This document shows positions 43,035 to 53,165 of a stretch of DNA of 64,000 bases, in pieces. Position numbers and translations under genes: made by a program. A model generated the notes under the pieces. That model was not told the DNA's origin. It saw nothing but the letters and a program-made list of their open reading frames with translations, and made no database searches. The stretch covers positions 1-64,000 of the forward strand of contig SUSS01000012.1 in the NCBI GenBank assembly GCA_005046945.1. The letters run 5' to 3'. The first letter of the stretch is position 1; each line of letters begins with the position of its first letter. Source of the DNA: Tissierella creatinini. Its GTDB lineage: Bacteria; Bacillota; Clostridia; Tissierellales; Tissierellaceae.

Positions 43035-44414
43035 ATGAAATATGATGTAATAATTATAGGGGCTGGACCATGTGGTATATTTACAGCTTTAGAACTAAAG
43101 AAAAACAACCCTCATACTTCAATACTTATACTGGAAAAGGGAAACTCAATTAAGAAAAGAATATGTCCCAAGAGAAAGACGGGAATATGTATAGGCTGTA
43201 AACCATGTAATATCACTACTGGTTTTGCAGGTGCAGGCGCTTATTCAGATGGAAAGCTATCCCTGTCCCCTGATGTTGGAGGAAACCTTCCAGAATACCT
43301 TGGATATGAAGAAACACAAAATATGATAAATTATGTCGATGAACATTACATAAGATTTGGAGCAGACCAAACTATATATGGGGTAGATAAAGAAGAAGAA
43401 ATAAGGAATATTAGAAAAAAAGCTATCAATGCAAATCTAAAGCTGGTAGAATGCCCTATCAGACATATGGGGACTGAAGAAGGCTATAATATATATTCCA
43501 GAATCCAAGAACACCTAGAAGAAATAGGAGTTGAATTGAAATTTAGAACTCCGGTAAAAGATTTAATCCTTAATGATGATTGCAGCATAAAAGGTGTTAT
43601 TGCAGATAAGGAGTACTATTCAGACAAGGTAGTGGCAGCTGTAGGACGGGAAGGAAGCGACTGGTTAAAAGATATTTGTATTAAGCATGATATCAAAACA
43701 ACCGTTGGGGATGTGGATATTGGAGTTAGGGTTGAAACTAGAAACGAAGTAATGGAAGAATTAAACAGTGCCATGTATGAAAGCAAGCTTATTTACTATA
43801 CCCCTACCTTCGATGATAAGGTTAGAACTTTCTGCTCAAATCCAGGGGGGGAAGTATCAACCGAGATTTACGAAGGAAACCTTGCAGTTGTAAATGGCCA
43901 CAGTTATAAGGCTGACGCTTTAAAATCAGACAATACAAATTTTGCACTATTAGTGACCAAACACTTTACAGAGCCCTTTAACTCACCAATAGAATATGGA
44001 ATGCATATAGCTCGTCTTGGAAATATGCTTTCCGGCAACAAGGTATTAGTTCAAAGATATGGTGATTTCAAGAGAGGAAGAAGGACTACTCAAGAAAGAC
44101 TAGTAAGAAACAACATAATCCCTACCTTAAAGGATGCTGTTCCTGGAGATTTAAGCCTAGTACTGCCTTATAGAATTATGAAAAGCCTTGATGAAATGAT
44201 TTTAGCTCTTGATATTGTATCTCCGGGTCTAGCAAGTGATGAAACATTACTATACGGAGTCGAGGTAAAGTTTTATTCAAATAGAGTCTTAGTTGATAAA
44301 GACTTTCAAACTAATATAAGGGGGCTTTATGCCGGCGGAGATGGAGCTGGAATTACTAGAGGTTTAATGCAGGCCAGTGTTAATGGAGTAGTACTTGCGA
44401 ATATACTATCTTAA
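43035..44414 (+). CDS. FAD-dependent oxidoreductase with cysteine cluster
   Basis: 459 aa from ATG 43035, which follows AAAGGAGG; the frame 11 codons longer includes that site. The Rossmann start is VIIIGAGPCGIFTALEL. A CX7CX2CX2C cluster follows (ICPKRKTGICIGCKPCN, about residues 43-57), then GAGAYSDGKLSLSP. The C-terminal GLYAGGDGAGITRGLMQASVNG is the second FAD-binding element. It belongs to the uncharacterised FAD-dependent dehydrogenase group of COG2509 type. The cysteines could hold an iron-sulfur cluster or form a redox centre. No substrate can be named from sequence. Confidence 0.8.
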   Translation: MKYDVIIIGAGPCGIFTALELKKNNPHTSILILEKGNSIKKRICPKRKTGICIGCKPCNITTGFAGAGAYSDGKLSLSPDVGGNLPEYLGYEETQNMINYVDEHYIRFGADQTIYGVDKEEEIRNIRKKAINANLKLVECPIRHMGTEEGYNIYSRIQEHLEEIGVELKFRTPVKDLILNDDCSIKGVIADKEYYSDKVVAAVGREGSDWLKDICIKHDIKTTVGDVDIGVRVETRNEVMEELNSAMYESKLIYYTPTFDDKVRTFCSNPGGEVSTEIYEGNLAVVNGHSYKADALKSDNTNFALLVTKHFTEPFNSPIEYGMHIARLGNMLSGNKVLVQRYGDFKRGRRTTQERLVRNNIIPTLKDAVPGDLSLVLPYRIMKSLDEMILALDIVSPGLASDETLLYGVEVKFYSNRVLVDKDFQTNIRGLYAGGDGAGITRGLMQASVNGVVLANILS

Positions 44415-44456
44415 TCTAAATAAACATTTTACAATAAGTTATGTCTAGGATAAGAA

Positions 44457-44490
44457 AAAGCCTCTGAATTTTAATTATTTCAGAGGCTTT
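44457..44490. terminator. bidirectional terminator between the oxidoreductase and the permease
   Basis: AAAGCCTCTGAA / TTCAGAGGCTTT, 12 perfect pairs with a 10-base loop and T tracts. Confidence 0.85.
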
Positions 44491-44504
44491 ATTGTATTTC
44501 CTAA

Positions 44505-45902
44505 CTATATTAAAAACATCCCTACTATAGTCGTCACCACTAAGCCTATAACTACTGGTTTAAAGTTCCTTCTTGTCAGTTCAAATGGGTCTACTCCGCA
44601 GATTGCTGCTACTGGAATTACCGCCCAAGGGATTAGGGTTCCTCCTCCTACCCAAATGGCTGCTACTTGACCTAGGGCTGTTAGAGTTGCTACTCCCCTA
44701 CCTAAGGCAGCCCCAAAGAGTTTTGCTACTGAACCTGCTAAGGAAATACCGGAGAAGCCTGAGCCATCAAGACCTGTAATTGCTCCTACTCCAGTAAGGG
44801 TTGCTGCCCCAATAGATGAGTTTAAAGGCACTGCATTAGCAAGGGCGAGCCCTAAATCATTTACTATACCTTGCGAACCTTGAGGCAAAAACTCTCCTAT
44901 TACAGTTATAAACCCACTATCTCCCAAATAGAAGAAGGCTGCTATTGGAATTACTGGTCCGAATACTTCAAAGCCAAATTTAAAACCCTTCACCATATAC
45001 TTAGTTATTTCCTCAAGAGCACTATCCTTGTGCAATAGAATTGATAAAAGGATCAAAATAAATATTGATGTCCCTCCGATTAGAGCTGTAGCATCTCCTC
45101 CTGCTAATTTTAATTTAAACATTATGACTACATCTATAACGAACAACAAAGGTATTATTACTGCAAGTCTCTTTTTAGTAAAAGGCTTTAATATATTCTT
45201 AAATTCCTTGTACTCATCTTCCTTTGTAATTACATAAGAATCATCTGCTTTAAGATTTCCGCTCTTTAAATCCTTTCTTAAAAAGATAAAAGCAGTTACG
45301 GTGGTTACCAGGCCCATGACTAGAACTAAGGGTATGCTTGCAGATATTACATCTCCTACTGCAATTCCAGCTGCATCTGCTGTTAGCTTTGGAGCTCCTT
45401 GAATTATTATGTCACTAGATAGGGCTATACCGTGCCCAAAGAGATTCATCGCCATAGCTACCCCTAAGGCTGGAAGCCCTACTTGGACAGCTACAGGAAG
45501 CATTACTGCCCCTACCAAAGCTACTGCAGGCGAAGGCCAGAAGAACCATGATATGACCATCATAACTATTCCTATTGTCCAATATGCTAAGGTGGGGGTT
45601 TTGATTAATCTTGTGAATGGACTTATCATTATTTCATTGATTCCACTTTTCGTAAGTATTGTGCTCATGGCTACAATAACTGAGATTATAAGAATTGTAC
45701 CGAGGAGTTCTGTTATTGCGAAGATAAAAGAGTTGAATATGGTCATAACACTTGTTGATGGAGAGCCCGTTGCTACTATTGCCAATAAGAAAATACCAGC
45801 AATACAGACTAGGGTTGTGTCCCTTTTTCTAATCATTACTATCAATATTAGTAGTGTAAAGACTAGAAAAATATAATGTAGTACACTGAGGTCAACGTTC
45901 AT
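44505..45902 (-). CDS. predicted multi-span permease, substrate unknown
   Basis: 465 aa, very hydrophobic, about 11-13 membrane spans with a soluble loop near residues 205-245. It looks like an ion-transporter-superfamily type secondary permease, but no family is clearly recognised. Gly/Ala-rich segments around AVPLNSSIGAATLTGVGAITGL and GVDPFEL may be substrate loops. GGAGGGATTTT precedes the ATG. It lies directly downstream of lpdA, beyond a strong terminator, so it is a separate transcription unit next to the glycine cleavage genes. Confidence 0.6.
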   Translation of the reverse strand: MNVDLSVLHYIFLVFTLLILIVMIRKRDTTLVCIAGIFLLAIVATGSPSTSVMTIFNSFIFAITELLGTILIISVIVAMSTILTKSGINEIMISPFTRLIKTPTLAYWTIGIVMMVISWFFWPSPAVALVGAVMLPVAVQVGLPALGVAMAMNLFGHGIALSSDIIIQGAPKLTADAAGIAVGDVISASIPLVLVMGLVTTVTAFIFLRKDLKSGNLKADDSYVITKEDEYKEFKNILKPFTKKRLAVIIPLLFVIDVVIMFKLKLAGGDATALIGGTSIFILILLSILLHKDSALEEITKYMVKGFKFGFEVFGPVIPIAAFFYLGDSGFITVIGEFLPQGSQGIVNDLGLALANAVPLNSSIGAATLTGVGAITGLDGSGFSGISLAGSVAKLFGAALGRGVATLTALGQVAAIWVGGGTLIPWAVIPVAAICGVDPFELTRRNFKPVVIGLVVTTIVGMFLI

Positions 45903-45975
45903 AAAATCCCTCCTAAAATATTAATCGTACTTTACAATATGCCAAAGAGGGTGTTATGGTTATTGGAAAATAAAT

Positions 45976-46007
45976 AAAAAGATAGCACATCAAAATGCTA
46001 TCTTTTT
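45976..46007 (-). terminator. terminator of the glycine cleavage operon
   Basis: AAAAAGATAGCA / TGCTATCTTTTT, 12 base pairs with an 8-base loop right after the lpdA stop. Confidence 0.88.
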
Positions 46008-46009
46008 AT

Positions 46010-47422
46010 TTATTTTCTTTTTTTCTTTGGTGCAATATGAATAGCTGCATCATTAAGTCCTAATGCTGCTTCATGCATTGCCTCTGAAAGAGTTGGGTGA
46101 GCGTGTATTGTTCTTGTTAACGCCGCTGCATCCATTCCATTAGCAATAGCTATTGCTCCTTCATGAATTAGGTCGTTTGCATGAGGTCCTAAAATATGAA
46201 CTCCAAGGATTTTATTATCATCTTTTCCTGCAAGGATTTTGATGATTCCTTCAGGTTCGCCTAAGGATAAGGCCTTACCATTTGCTGAGAACATAAATTT
46301 ACTTGATTTATATTCTATTCCTTTTTCCTTAAGTTGCTCTTCAGTATATCCTACTTGAGCTACTTCGTTCATTGTAAATACACATGCTGGCCAATGGTCT
46401 AATACGATATCAGGGGTGTGACCCATTATCTTTTCAACTACATACTCACCTTGAGCACTAGCTACATGAGCTAATTGAATGCCCTTGGAGTTTACATCAC
46501 CTATTGCATATATACCAGGAACAGTAGTTTCAAAGTCATCGTTTACAACGATTCCTTTTCTTCCAGCTTCTACTCCTAATCCTTCAAGATTTAGCCCATC
46601 TACTAGAGGAGCTCTACCCGAAGCAATTAGTACATAGTCTCCGACTACTTCTATTTCTTCGTCTTTTTCCTTGTACTTAGCTACGACTTTAAGTTTGTCG
46701 CCTTCTTTTACGATTTCCTTAGCTCTGATATCAACATAGGTTTCGATACCTTGTTTCTTTATCATAGGTGTAAGTCTCTTAGCCATTTCCTTGTCAGCAT
46801 CCTTGAGGATTCTGGAAGCAAGAAGAATAACATTAGAACCAAGTTCTTGATAGATACTTGCAAATTCAAGACCTATAACTCCTCCACCTACTACTATTAG
46901 TGTTTCAGGTATATGATCTAAATCTAGCAAATCATCAGAAGTGATTACGCCTTCTAAGTCTACGCCTTTAGTTTCTGTCATTTGTGGGAAGGAACCAGTT
47001 GCTATAACTATGTTGTCTACTTCTACTTCTCGATTTCCACCATCTTTTAACTCAACTGTTACTGTGTTTTTATCTTTTAATGCTGCAGTTCCAGCTATAA
47101 ATTCTATATTTTTATAAGATGCTATTAATTGTTCAATCCCTGATACAAGAGTATGCACAACATCTTTCTTTCTCTCTTGCAGGGCTTTACCGTCCAATTT
47201 ATATCCATCTACAGTAATTCCGAATTCATTTGCTCTCTTTAAAGATGACATTATCTCAGCATTTCTGAAATAAGTCTTAGTAGGGATACAGCCTCTGTTT
47301 AGGCATGTACCCCCAACTTCTCTATTTTCTATTAGGGTTACATCTGCACCTAATTGAGCTGCTCTTATTGCTGCAACATAGCCTCCTGGGCCTGCACCGA
47401 TAATTGCGATTCTTTTAGTCAA
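46010..47422 (-). CDS. lpdA: dihydrolipoyl dehydrogenase
   Basis: 470 aa FAD disulfide oxidoreductase. Redox cysteines C40 and C45 in GGTCLNRGCIPTK, NAD-binding VVGGGVIGLEFASIYQEL, FAD element YAIGDVN and the C-terminal HAHPTLSEAMHEAAL with the catalytic His-Glu pair. It reoxidises the dihydrolipoyl arm of GcvH. The start is TTG 47422 after GGGTAGGGAT. Last gene of gcvT-gcvH-gcvPA-gcvPB-lpdA, so dedicated to glycine cleavage here. Confidence 0.95.
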   Translation of the reverse strand: MTKRIAIIGAGPGGYVAAIRAAQLGADVTLIENREVGGTCLNRGCIPTKTYFRNAEIMSSLKRANEFGITVDGYKLDGKALQERKKDVVHTLVSGIEQLIASYKNIEFIAGTAALKDKNTVTVELKDGGNREVEVDNIVIATGSFPQMTETKGVDLEGVITSDDLLDLDHIPETLIVVGGGVIGLEFASIYQELGSNVILLASRILKDADKEMAKRLTPMIKKQGIETYVDIRAKEIVKEGDKLKVVAKYKEKDEEIEVVGDYVLIASGRAPLVDGLNLEGLGVEAGRKGIVVNDDFETTVPGIYAIGDVNSKGIQLAHVASAQGEYVVEKIMGHTPDIVLDHWPACVFTMNEVAQVGYTEEQLKEKGIEYKSSKFMFSANGKALSLGEPEGIIKILAGKDDNKILGVHILGPHANDLIHEGAIAIANGMDAAALTRTIHAHPTLSEAMHEAALGLNDAAIHIAPKKKRK

Positions 47423-47430
47423 ATGTATCC

Positions 47431-48888
47431 CTACCCTTCGTATTTTAGAATTGGATTTTTTGCTGCCTTAGTTTCATCAGGTCTTCTTACCAAAGTGTTG
47501 TTAGGAGCTGATTTTACTAATTCTGGATTCTCCTTAGCTTCCTTCGCAATCTCAATCATTGCATCTATAAAGGCATCAATTGTTTCCTTGCTTTCAGATT
47601 CAGTTGGCTCTATCATCAATGCTTCATGGATAATCAGCGGGAAGTAAATTGTAGGTGGATGATATCCTTTATCTAAAAGTCTCTTAGCTATATCCAATGT
47701 GGTAACTTCACTTAAAGTATCCTTTAATCCACCGAATACAACTTCGTGTTTAACTATATTATCTATTGGTAGATAGTAGTAATCCTTAAGCTTTTCTTTA
47801 ATATAGTTAGCATTCAATACTGCCATTTCAGTAGCCTTCTTTAGTCCATCACTACCCATTGTTAAGATATAGGTATATGCTCTTAAAAGTATGCCAAAGT
47901 GACCATAGAAGTCCTTAACTTTACCTATTGAATTAGGGAAGTTATAATCTAAGAAGAATGTATTATCTTCTTTCTTTCCTACCATAGGAACTGGTAAAAA
48001 TTCAACTAAGAAATCCTTACATCCTACAGGTCCTGAACCAGGTCCTCCACCACCATGAGGTGTTGAGAATGTCTTATGAAGATTGAAGTGAACTACGTCA
48101 AATCCCATATCCCCAGGTCTTGCATGACCCATGATAGCATTTGTATTAGCTCCATCATAGTAAAGAAGTCCGCCAGCTTCATGAACGATTCTAGATATTT
48201 CCTTTACTCCTCTATCATAAATACCAACTGTATTAGGGTTTGTAAGCATTAACCCTGCAGTATCTTCACCAACTGCAGCCTTTAGAGCCTCAAGGTCTAC
48301 TAGACCGTTTTCAGTTGATTTGATTTCTATTATTTCATATCCAGCCATTGTTGCAGTTGCTGGGTTTGTACCGTGAGCTGAATCAGGAACGATAATTTTG
48401 TTTCTCTTGAAATCGCCGTTCTTTTCATGGTAAGCCTTAATTAACATGATACCTGTAATCTCACCATGAGCCCCTGCTGCTGGTTGTAATGTAACTCTAT
48501 CCATTCCACCTATTTCAGCTAAGGATTTTTCAAGACCATACATTACTTCTAAAGAACCTTGAACACAACACTCTGATTGATATGGATGAACATTTGCAAA
48601 ACCATCATATTTTACAACGTCTTCATTTATCTTAGGGTTGTACTTCATTGTACAAGACCCTAATGGATAAAATCCTGTATCCAATCCATAGTTCTTGTCT
48701 GAAAGATTTGTGTAGTGTCTTATAACATCTACTTCACTTACTTCTGGGAAGTTTAGTTCCTTATCAGTTAGGTATTCAGCCGGTATAAGACTTTCTAATG
48801 CTTTATCCTCAACGTCAAGTGCTGGAAGGTTATAAGCTTTTCTACCTGGTTTTGATAATTCGAATATTAGCTTATCATAATTTTTCAT
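47431..48888 (-). CDS. gcvPB: glycine dehydrogenase (decarboxylating) subunit 2
   Basis: 485 aa PLP enzyme. The Schiff-base lysine K272 is in [22 protein letters not shown]. The two-subunit form (GcvPA plus GcvPB) is usual in Firmicutes. It decarboxylates glycine and passes the aminomethyl group to lipoyl-GcvH. Its ATG overlaps the gcvPA stop by one base, ensuring coupled translation. Confidence 0.97.
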   Translation of the reverse strand: MKNYDKLIFELSKPGRKAYNLPALDVEDKALESLIPAEYLTDKELNFPEVSEVDVIRHYTNLSDKNYGLDTGFYPLGSCTMKYNPKINEDVVKYDGFANVHPYQSECCVQGSLEVMYGLEKSLAEIGGMDRVTLQPAAGAHGEITGIMLIKAYHEKNGDFKRNKIIVPDSAHGTNPATATMAGYEIIEIKSTENGLVDLEALKAAVGEDTAGLMLTNPNTVGIYDRGVKEISRIVHEAGGLLYYDGANTNAIMGHARPGDMGFDVVHFNLHKTFSTPHGGGGPGSGPVGCKDFLVEFLPVPMVGKKEDNTFFLDYNFPNSIGKVKDFYGHFGILLRAYTYILTMGSDGLKKATEMAVLNANYIKEKLKDYYYLPIDNIVKHEVVFGGLKDTLSEVTTLDIAKRLLDKGYHPPTIYFPLIIHEALMIEPTESESKETIDAFIDAMIEIAKEAKENPELVKSAPNNTLVRRPDETKAAKNPILKYEG

Positions 48889-50234
48889 TATTTAACCCCC
48901 TCCAATACTTCACATAATTTATCGATTTCCTCTTTAGTCCTCTTTTCAGTAATTGCATAAAGGGAAGCATTCTTGTATTGAGGATAATCTTTACCAAGGT
49001 CGTATCCACCAATTATTTTTGCATCTAGAAGAGCATTGTTAACTTTTTCAACGCTTGTTTCAGATGTTAAAGCAAATTCCATAAAGAATGGCTTGTCAAA
49101 TAATGGTTTATATTTACCTGATTTAGTTAATTCATTGAAAGCATAATGAGCTTTCTTAGCACATTGAGTTGCAACTTCCTTTAAACCTTCTTTGCCCATA
49201 GTTACCATATAAACAGTAGCCGCTAAAGCATTTAGCCCTTGGTTAGAACAAATATTTGAAGTAGCCTTCTCTCTTCTTATGTGCTGCTCTCTAGCTGCTA
49301 GTGTTAATACAAAGGATCTCTTACCGTCTAAATCAGTAGTTTCCCCTATGATTCTACCTGGTAGCTTTCTCATGTAATCCTTCTTAGTCGCCATGAAACC
49401 TAAATATGGTCCACCAAATTGTAGTGGAATTCCAAGTGGTTGACCATCACCAACTACGATATCTACATCTAATTCGCCTGGTTTTTTCAATATAGCTAAG
49501 GATATTGGGTTAACCGATGCTACAAAGCTAGTCTTCTTACCCTTATGTGCTATTTCTCCTAAACCTTTTAAATCTTCAAGAACACCAAAGAAGTTAGGGT
49601 TTTGTACTATAACTGCAGCTGTATTATCAGAAACTAGAGCTTCTAGAGCCTGTGCATCAGTAACTCCATCTTTAGTTTCAACTTCTACAACTTTAAGATG
49701 TTGTTGGTGTGCGTATGTCTTAAGAATTTGTCTAGCCTCAGGTTTTACACCAGTGGATACTATAATTTCATCCTTTTTTGAATGTGCACATGCCATAAGT
49801 GCAGCTTCTGTTATAGCTGTACCACCATCATATAGGGATGCGTTTGCAAGATCCATTCCTGTTAAGTTAGCAATTAAAGTCTGATACTCAAAAATGTACT
49901 GTAAAGTACCTTGGCTTATTTCTGGTTGATATGGTGTATAGGAAGTATAGAATTCACTTCTGGATGTGATCGCATTTATCACTGATGGAATATAGTGATC
50001 ATATGCACCTGCACCTAAAAAGTTAGTCATTTCACTAACTGAGCAGTTTTTGTTTGCTAAGCTACTTAAATAGTTAGTTACTTCTAATTCACTCTTTGAT
50101 TCAGGAATGTTTAAAGGTTTTGTCAAATGTACATCTTTTGGGATATCATCAAACAATTGGTCTACTGAATCTAGACCAATTGCTTGTAACATCTCTTTTT
50201 CGTCCTGAGGAGTATTAGGGATGTATGGGTACAT
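48888..50234 (-). CDS. gcvPA: glycine dehydrogenase (decarboxylating) subunit 1
   Basis: 448 aa. [20 protein letters not shown] is the typical GcvPA N-terminus, with [19 protein letters not shown] and [21 protein letters not shown] in the centre. It forms the alpha2beta2 P-protein with GcvPB. It starts 1 base after gcvH ends. Confidence 0.97.
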   Translation of the reverse strand: MYPYIPNTPQDEKEMLQAIGLDSVDQLFDDIPKDVHLTKPLNIPESKSELEVTNYLSSLANKNCSVSEMTNFLGAGAYDHYIPSVINAITSRSEFYTSYTPYQPEISQGTLQYIFEYQTLIANLTGMDLANASLYDGGTAITEAALMACAHSKKDEIIVSTGVKPEARQILKTYAHQQHLKVVEVETKDGVTDAQALEALVSDNTAAVIVQNPNFFGVLEDLKGLGEIAHKGKKTSFVASVNPISLAILKKPGELDVDIVVGDGQPLGIPLQFGGPYLGFMATKKDYMRKLPGRIIGETTDLDGKRSFVLTLAAREQHIRREKATSNICSNQGLNALAATVYMVTMGKEGLKEVATQCAKKAHYAFNELTKSGKYKPLFDKPFFMEFALTSETSVEKVNNALLDAKIIGGYDLGKDYPQYKNASLYAITEKRTKEEIDKLCEVLEGVK

Positions 50235-50235
50235 T

Positions 50236-50619
50236 TTAAGCCTCCTCTGCTAGGAACTTTTCGTAATCCTCACTTGTCATTAATTCATCTAAATCTGCCT
50301 TATTAGTTAAAGCTACTTTAATTATCCAGTTTGCATATGGATCAGCATTTAATAAAGCTGGGTCATCTTCTAAAGCTTCGTTAACAGCAACTACTTTACC
50401 GCTAACTGGAATATAAACATCTGCTGCTGCCTTAACGGACTCAACAGCTGAGAAGGAATCTTCTTTTGCTAATTCATCGTCTACATCTGGTAGTTCAACA
50501 TAAACTATATCTCCAAGATGATCTTGTGCATAGTCTGAAATACCAATATATGCTTCCTCTCCTTCTACTTTAACCCATTCATGGTCATTTGAATACAATA
50601 ATCCTTTTTCAACTTTCAT
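50236..50619 (-). CDS. gcvH: glycine cleavage system H protein
   Basis: 127 aa lipoyl carrier. The lipoylated lysine is K63 in [46 protein letters not shown] is the standard N-terminal half. It shuttles the aminomethyl group among P, T and L proteins. It starts 88 bases after gcvT. Confidence 0.98.
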   Translation of the reverse strand: MKVEKGLLYSNDHEWVKVEGEEAYIGISDYAQDHLGDIVYVELPDVDDELAKEDSFSAVESVKAAADVYIPVSGKVVAVNEALEDDPALLNADPYANWIIKVALTNKADLDELMTSEDYEKFLAEEA

Positions 50620-50707
50620 TAATAAACCCTCCTAAAATTAATTTTTATTTGTTTATTAGTCATTTGACTTTTAAGTAATTTATTTGTTTCTTACTGTACT
50701 TATTTGA

Positions 50708-51802
50708 TTATTTCTTAAGAAATTTCTTGCTGATTACCTTAGCCTTTACAGGTTTGTTTCTAATTATTACATCAAATTCTGTATCTAGAGCAGTAAATTC
50801 AGTAGCAACTAAAGCGTTTCCTATTGTCTTCTTAAGAGTTGGGCTCATATAGCCTGTTGTGACATGACCTATAGTAACGCCATCTTTTTGAATTTCCATT
50901 CCTTCTCTTGCAATACCTTTACCTAGAAGCTCAAATCCAGCTAATTTTCTCTTAAGTCCATCAGCCCATTGCTTGTTAAGAGCTTCTTTACCTATAAAGT
51001 CTCCAGCTTTATCAAGTTTAACGAAATATTTAAATCCAGCTTCTAATGGATTGATTTTTTCATTCATTTCATGTCCATAAAGTGGAAGTGCAGCTTCGAA
51101 TCTAAGAGTATCTCTACATCCTAATCCTGTTGGAAGAATTCCAAATTCCTTACCTGCTTCAAGAACCGCATTCCATACTGTAACGATTCCTTCGTTGTCA
51201 GCATAGATTTCAAATCCGTCTTCTCCTGTATATCCCGTTCTGGATATCATACAGTTTACTCCAGCGATTTTAACATCTCTTTGTAGGTGGAAGAACTTCA
51301 CATTATCTAGGTCAACATCAGTTAATTTTTGGATAGTTTTTTGTGCAAGAGGTCCTTGAACTGCAACTTCTCCTACTGAATCTGAAATATTTTCGATTTT
51401 TACATCGAATTTTCCTTTTTGCTCAAGTATCCAAGCATAATCCTTGTCTACATTTGCAGCATTAACTACTAGATACATGTATTCGTTATCATAACGATAA
51501 ACTAGTAGGTCATCAACTACTCCTCCATCTGGATAGCACATGAAAGTATAGATTACTTGATTGTCAACAATAGTTGTTATGTCATTAGTCATAAGAGAAT
51601 CAACAAAGGCTAATGCATCCTTCCCCTTAACTGTTATCTCTCCCATATGAGATACATCAAAAATTCCTACTGCATTTCTAACAGCTTCATGCTCTGGTAT
51701 TAATCCAGTATATTGAATTGGAAGAAACCAACCTGCATAATCTACAACATTACCACCTAGCTTAACATGTTCATCATAAAGCGGTGTCTTTTTTGCTGTC
51801 AT
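50708..51802 (-). CDS. gcvT: glycine cleavage system T protein (aminomethyltransferase)
   Basis: 364 aa. KKTPLYDEHVKLGGNVVDYAGWFLPIQYTGLIPEHEAVRN is the family N-terminus; the tetrahydrofolate-site Asp lies in DVSHMGEI, and SRTGYTGEDGFEIY is conserved. It releases ammonia and gives methylene-tetrahydrofolate. It is the first gene of the operon. No glycine riboswitch signature is seen in the 156 bases upstream. Confidence 0.97.
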   Translation of the reverse strand: MTAKKTPLYDEHVKLGGNVVDYAGWFLPIQYTGLIPEHEAVRNAVGIFDVSHMGEITVKGKDALAFVDSLMTNDITTIVDNQVIYTFMCYPDGGVVDDLLVYRYDNEYMYLVVNAANVDKDYAWILEQKGKFDVKIENISDSVGEVAVQGPLAQKTIQKLTDVDLDNVKFFHLQRDVKIAGVNCMISRTGYTGEDGFEIYADNEGIVTVWNAVLEAGKEFGILPTGLGCRDTLRFEAALPLYGHEMNEKINPLEAGFKYFVKLDKAGDFIGKEALNKQWADGLKRKLAGFELLGKGIAREGMEIQKDGVTIGHVTTGYMSPTLKKTIGNALVATEFTALDTEFDVIIRNKPVKAKVISKKFLKK

Positions 51803-51858
51803 TTTATCACTCCTTTCAGATTTTATGTTATACTATAGAAAACAAATAATAGTTATTA

Positions 51859-51923
51859 GATGGCATAAATCTAGCCATCATGTTCCATACAAGTAAATAT
51901 GTATTAGTTATATTTACTCGTAT
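51859..51923. promoter_or_regulatory. inverted repeats in the divergent gcvT / aldo-keto reductase region
   Basis: Two hairpin-type repeats sit here. GATGGC / GCCATC (51859-51879) has 6-bp arms. The second has 14-bp arms (51887-51900 and 51910-51923) with one A-C mismatch and a 9-base loop. Either could be a regulator site for one or both divergent units; no known motif was recognised. Confidence 0.5.
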
Positions 51924-51958
51924 ATCCATAACTCCATTATACCTAAGGAGGTTCAGAT

Positions 51959-53098
51959 ATGCAATACCGTTATTTTACTAAAAAACGAATAAAAATTTCG
52001 AATTTGGGATTTGGTTGTATGAGATTACCAACTTTAAACAACGATTTGTCTAAAATTGACGAAAAAAAATCAAGCGAATTGTTAGAATTTGCTATAGACA
52101 AGGGTATCAACTACATCGATACTGCATACCCCTATCACCAAGGAATGTCAGAGGTTTTCCTAGGCAAGTTCTTAAATTACCCTCTTAGAAATAAAGTATA
52201 TTTGGCTACTAAATCTCCTGTTTGGCTAGTTGAAAAATATGAGGATTTTGAAAAGTATCTTGATGAGCAACTTGAAAGGCTTAAAACTGATTATATAGAT
52301 TTCTATCTGCTCCACTCTCTACATAAGAAAACTTGGAACAAGATATTGAAGCTTAATGTTTTTGATTTCTTAGAGGAGGCAAAAAATAAGGGAAAGATAA
52401 AATATATTGGCTTTTCCTTTCATGACGAACTTCCACTATTTAAGGAGATAATTGATTCATATCCCTGGGATTTCTGCCAGATACAGTTAAATTTCCTAGA
52501 TAGAGATTATCAAGCTGGTTTGGAAGGACTATCCTATGCAAAGAGTAAGGATATAGATGTAATTATAATGGAGCCTGTGAAGGGTGGTAGGCTAGCAGCT
52601 GCACCTGAAGACATTCAAAAAATATGGGATGAAAGCCCTGTAAAAAGATCTCCTGCTGAGTGGGCTTTAAAATATATTTTTAACATGGAGGAAATATCCT
52701 TAGTCTTAAGTGGTATGAGCACTATGGAACAGGTTGTAGAAAATATTAAAATTGCTGAAGTAAGTAATCCTGGTTGCTTAACGCTAGAAGAGTCAAACCT
52801 TATAGATAAGGTTTCAAAGGTGTATAAAGATAAGGTAAAGGTTGGTTGTACAGGATGCGAATACTGCCTTCCGTGCCCTTCAAATGTAGCTATCCCTGAT
52901 ATATTTGAGCTTTATAACCATATTTATGTATTTGATAAGCTTGAAGAATCAAAAGACTCCTATAAGTCATATAAGGAAAAGAATATAGATGCAACTAAAT
53001 GTGTTGAATGTGGTGCCTGCGAAGAAATCTGCCCACAGCATTTAAGCATTATAGATTATCTTAAAGATGCAGAGGAAACCTTAAATAGCAGCTTTTAA
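51959..53098 (+). CDS. aldo/keto reductase with C-terminal 4Fe-4S domain
   Basis: 379 aa. An aldo/keto reductase barrel (about 1-290) has the usual NYIDTAYPYHQG with the catalytic tyrosine region, KTDYIDFYLLHSL with the histidine, and LATKSP with the lysine. The C-terminal about 80 residues add ferredoxin-type clusters CTGCEYCLPCPSNV and CVECGACEEICPQ. Such fusions are common in anaerobes and may couple ferredoxin to carbonyl reduction. AAGGAGG lies before the ATG. Substrate unknown. Confidence 0.88.
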   Translation: MQYRYFTKKRIKISNLGFGCMRLPTLNNDLSKIDEKKSSELLEFAIDKGINYIDTAYPYHQGMSEVFLGKFLNYPLRNKVYLATKSPVWLVEKYEDFEKYLDEQLERLKTDYIDFYLLHSLHKKTWNKILKLNVFDFLEEAKNKGKIKYIGFSFHDELPLFKEIIDSYPWDFCQIQLNFLDRDYQAGLEGLSYAKSKDIDVIIMEPVKGGRLAAAPEDIQKIWDESPVKRSPAEWALKYIFNMEEISLVLSGMSTMEQVVENIKIAEVSNPGCLTLEESNLIDKVSKVYKDKVKVGCTGCEYCLPCPSNVAIPDIFELYNHIYVFDKLEESKDSYKSYKEKNIDATKCVECGACEEICPQHLSIIDYLKDAEETLNSSF

Positions 53099-53107
53099 AT
53101 TGTTGAT

Positions 53108-53151
53108 AAATATAAACCCTGTCTTTCTTAATCCAGACAGGGTTTATATTT
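53108..53151. terminator. bidirectional terminator, 17-bp stem
   Basis: AAATATAAACCCTGTCT / AGACAGGGTTTATATTT, perfect stem with a 10-base loop; shared with the converging cwlD. Confidence 0.85.
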
Positions 53152-53165
53152 ATCTGTTTAAATTA

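Noticed and set aside
51803-51958. Glycine riboswitch upstream of gcvT
   Set aside because: The region is short and shows none of the conserved core elements that I know; only palindromes were seen.
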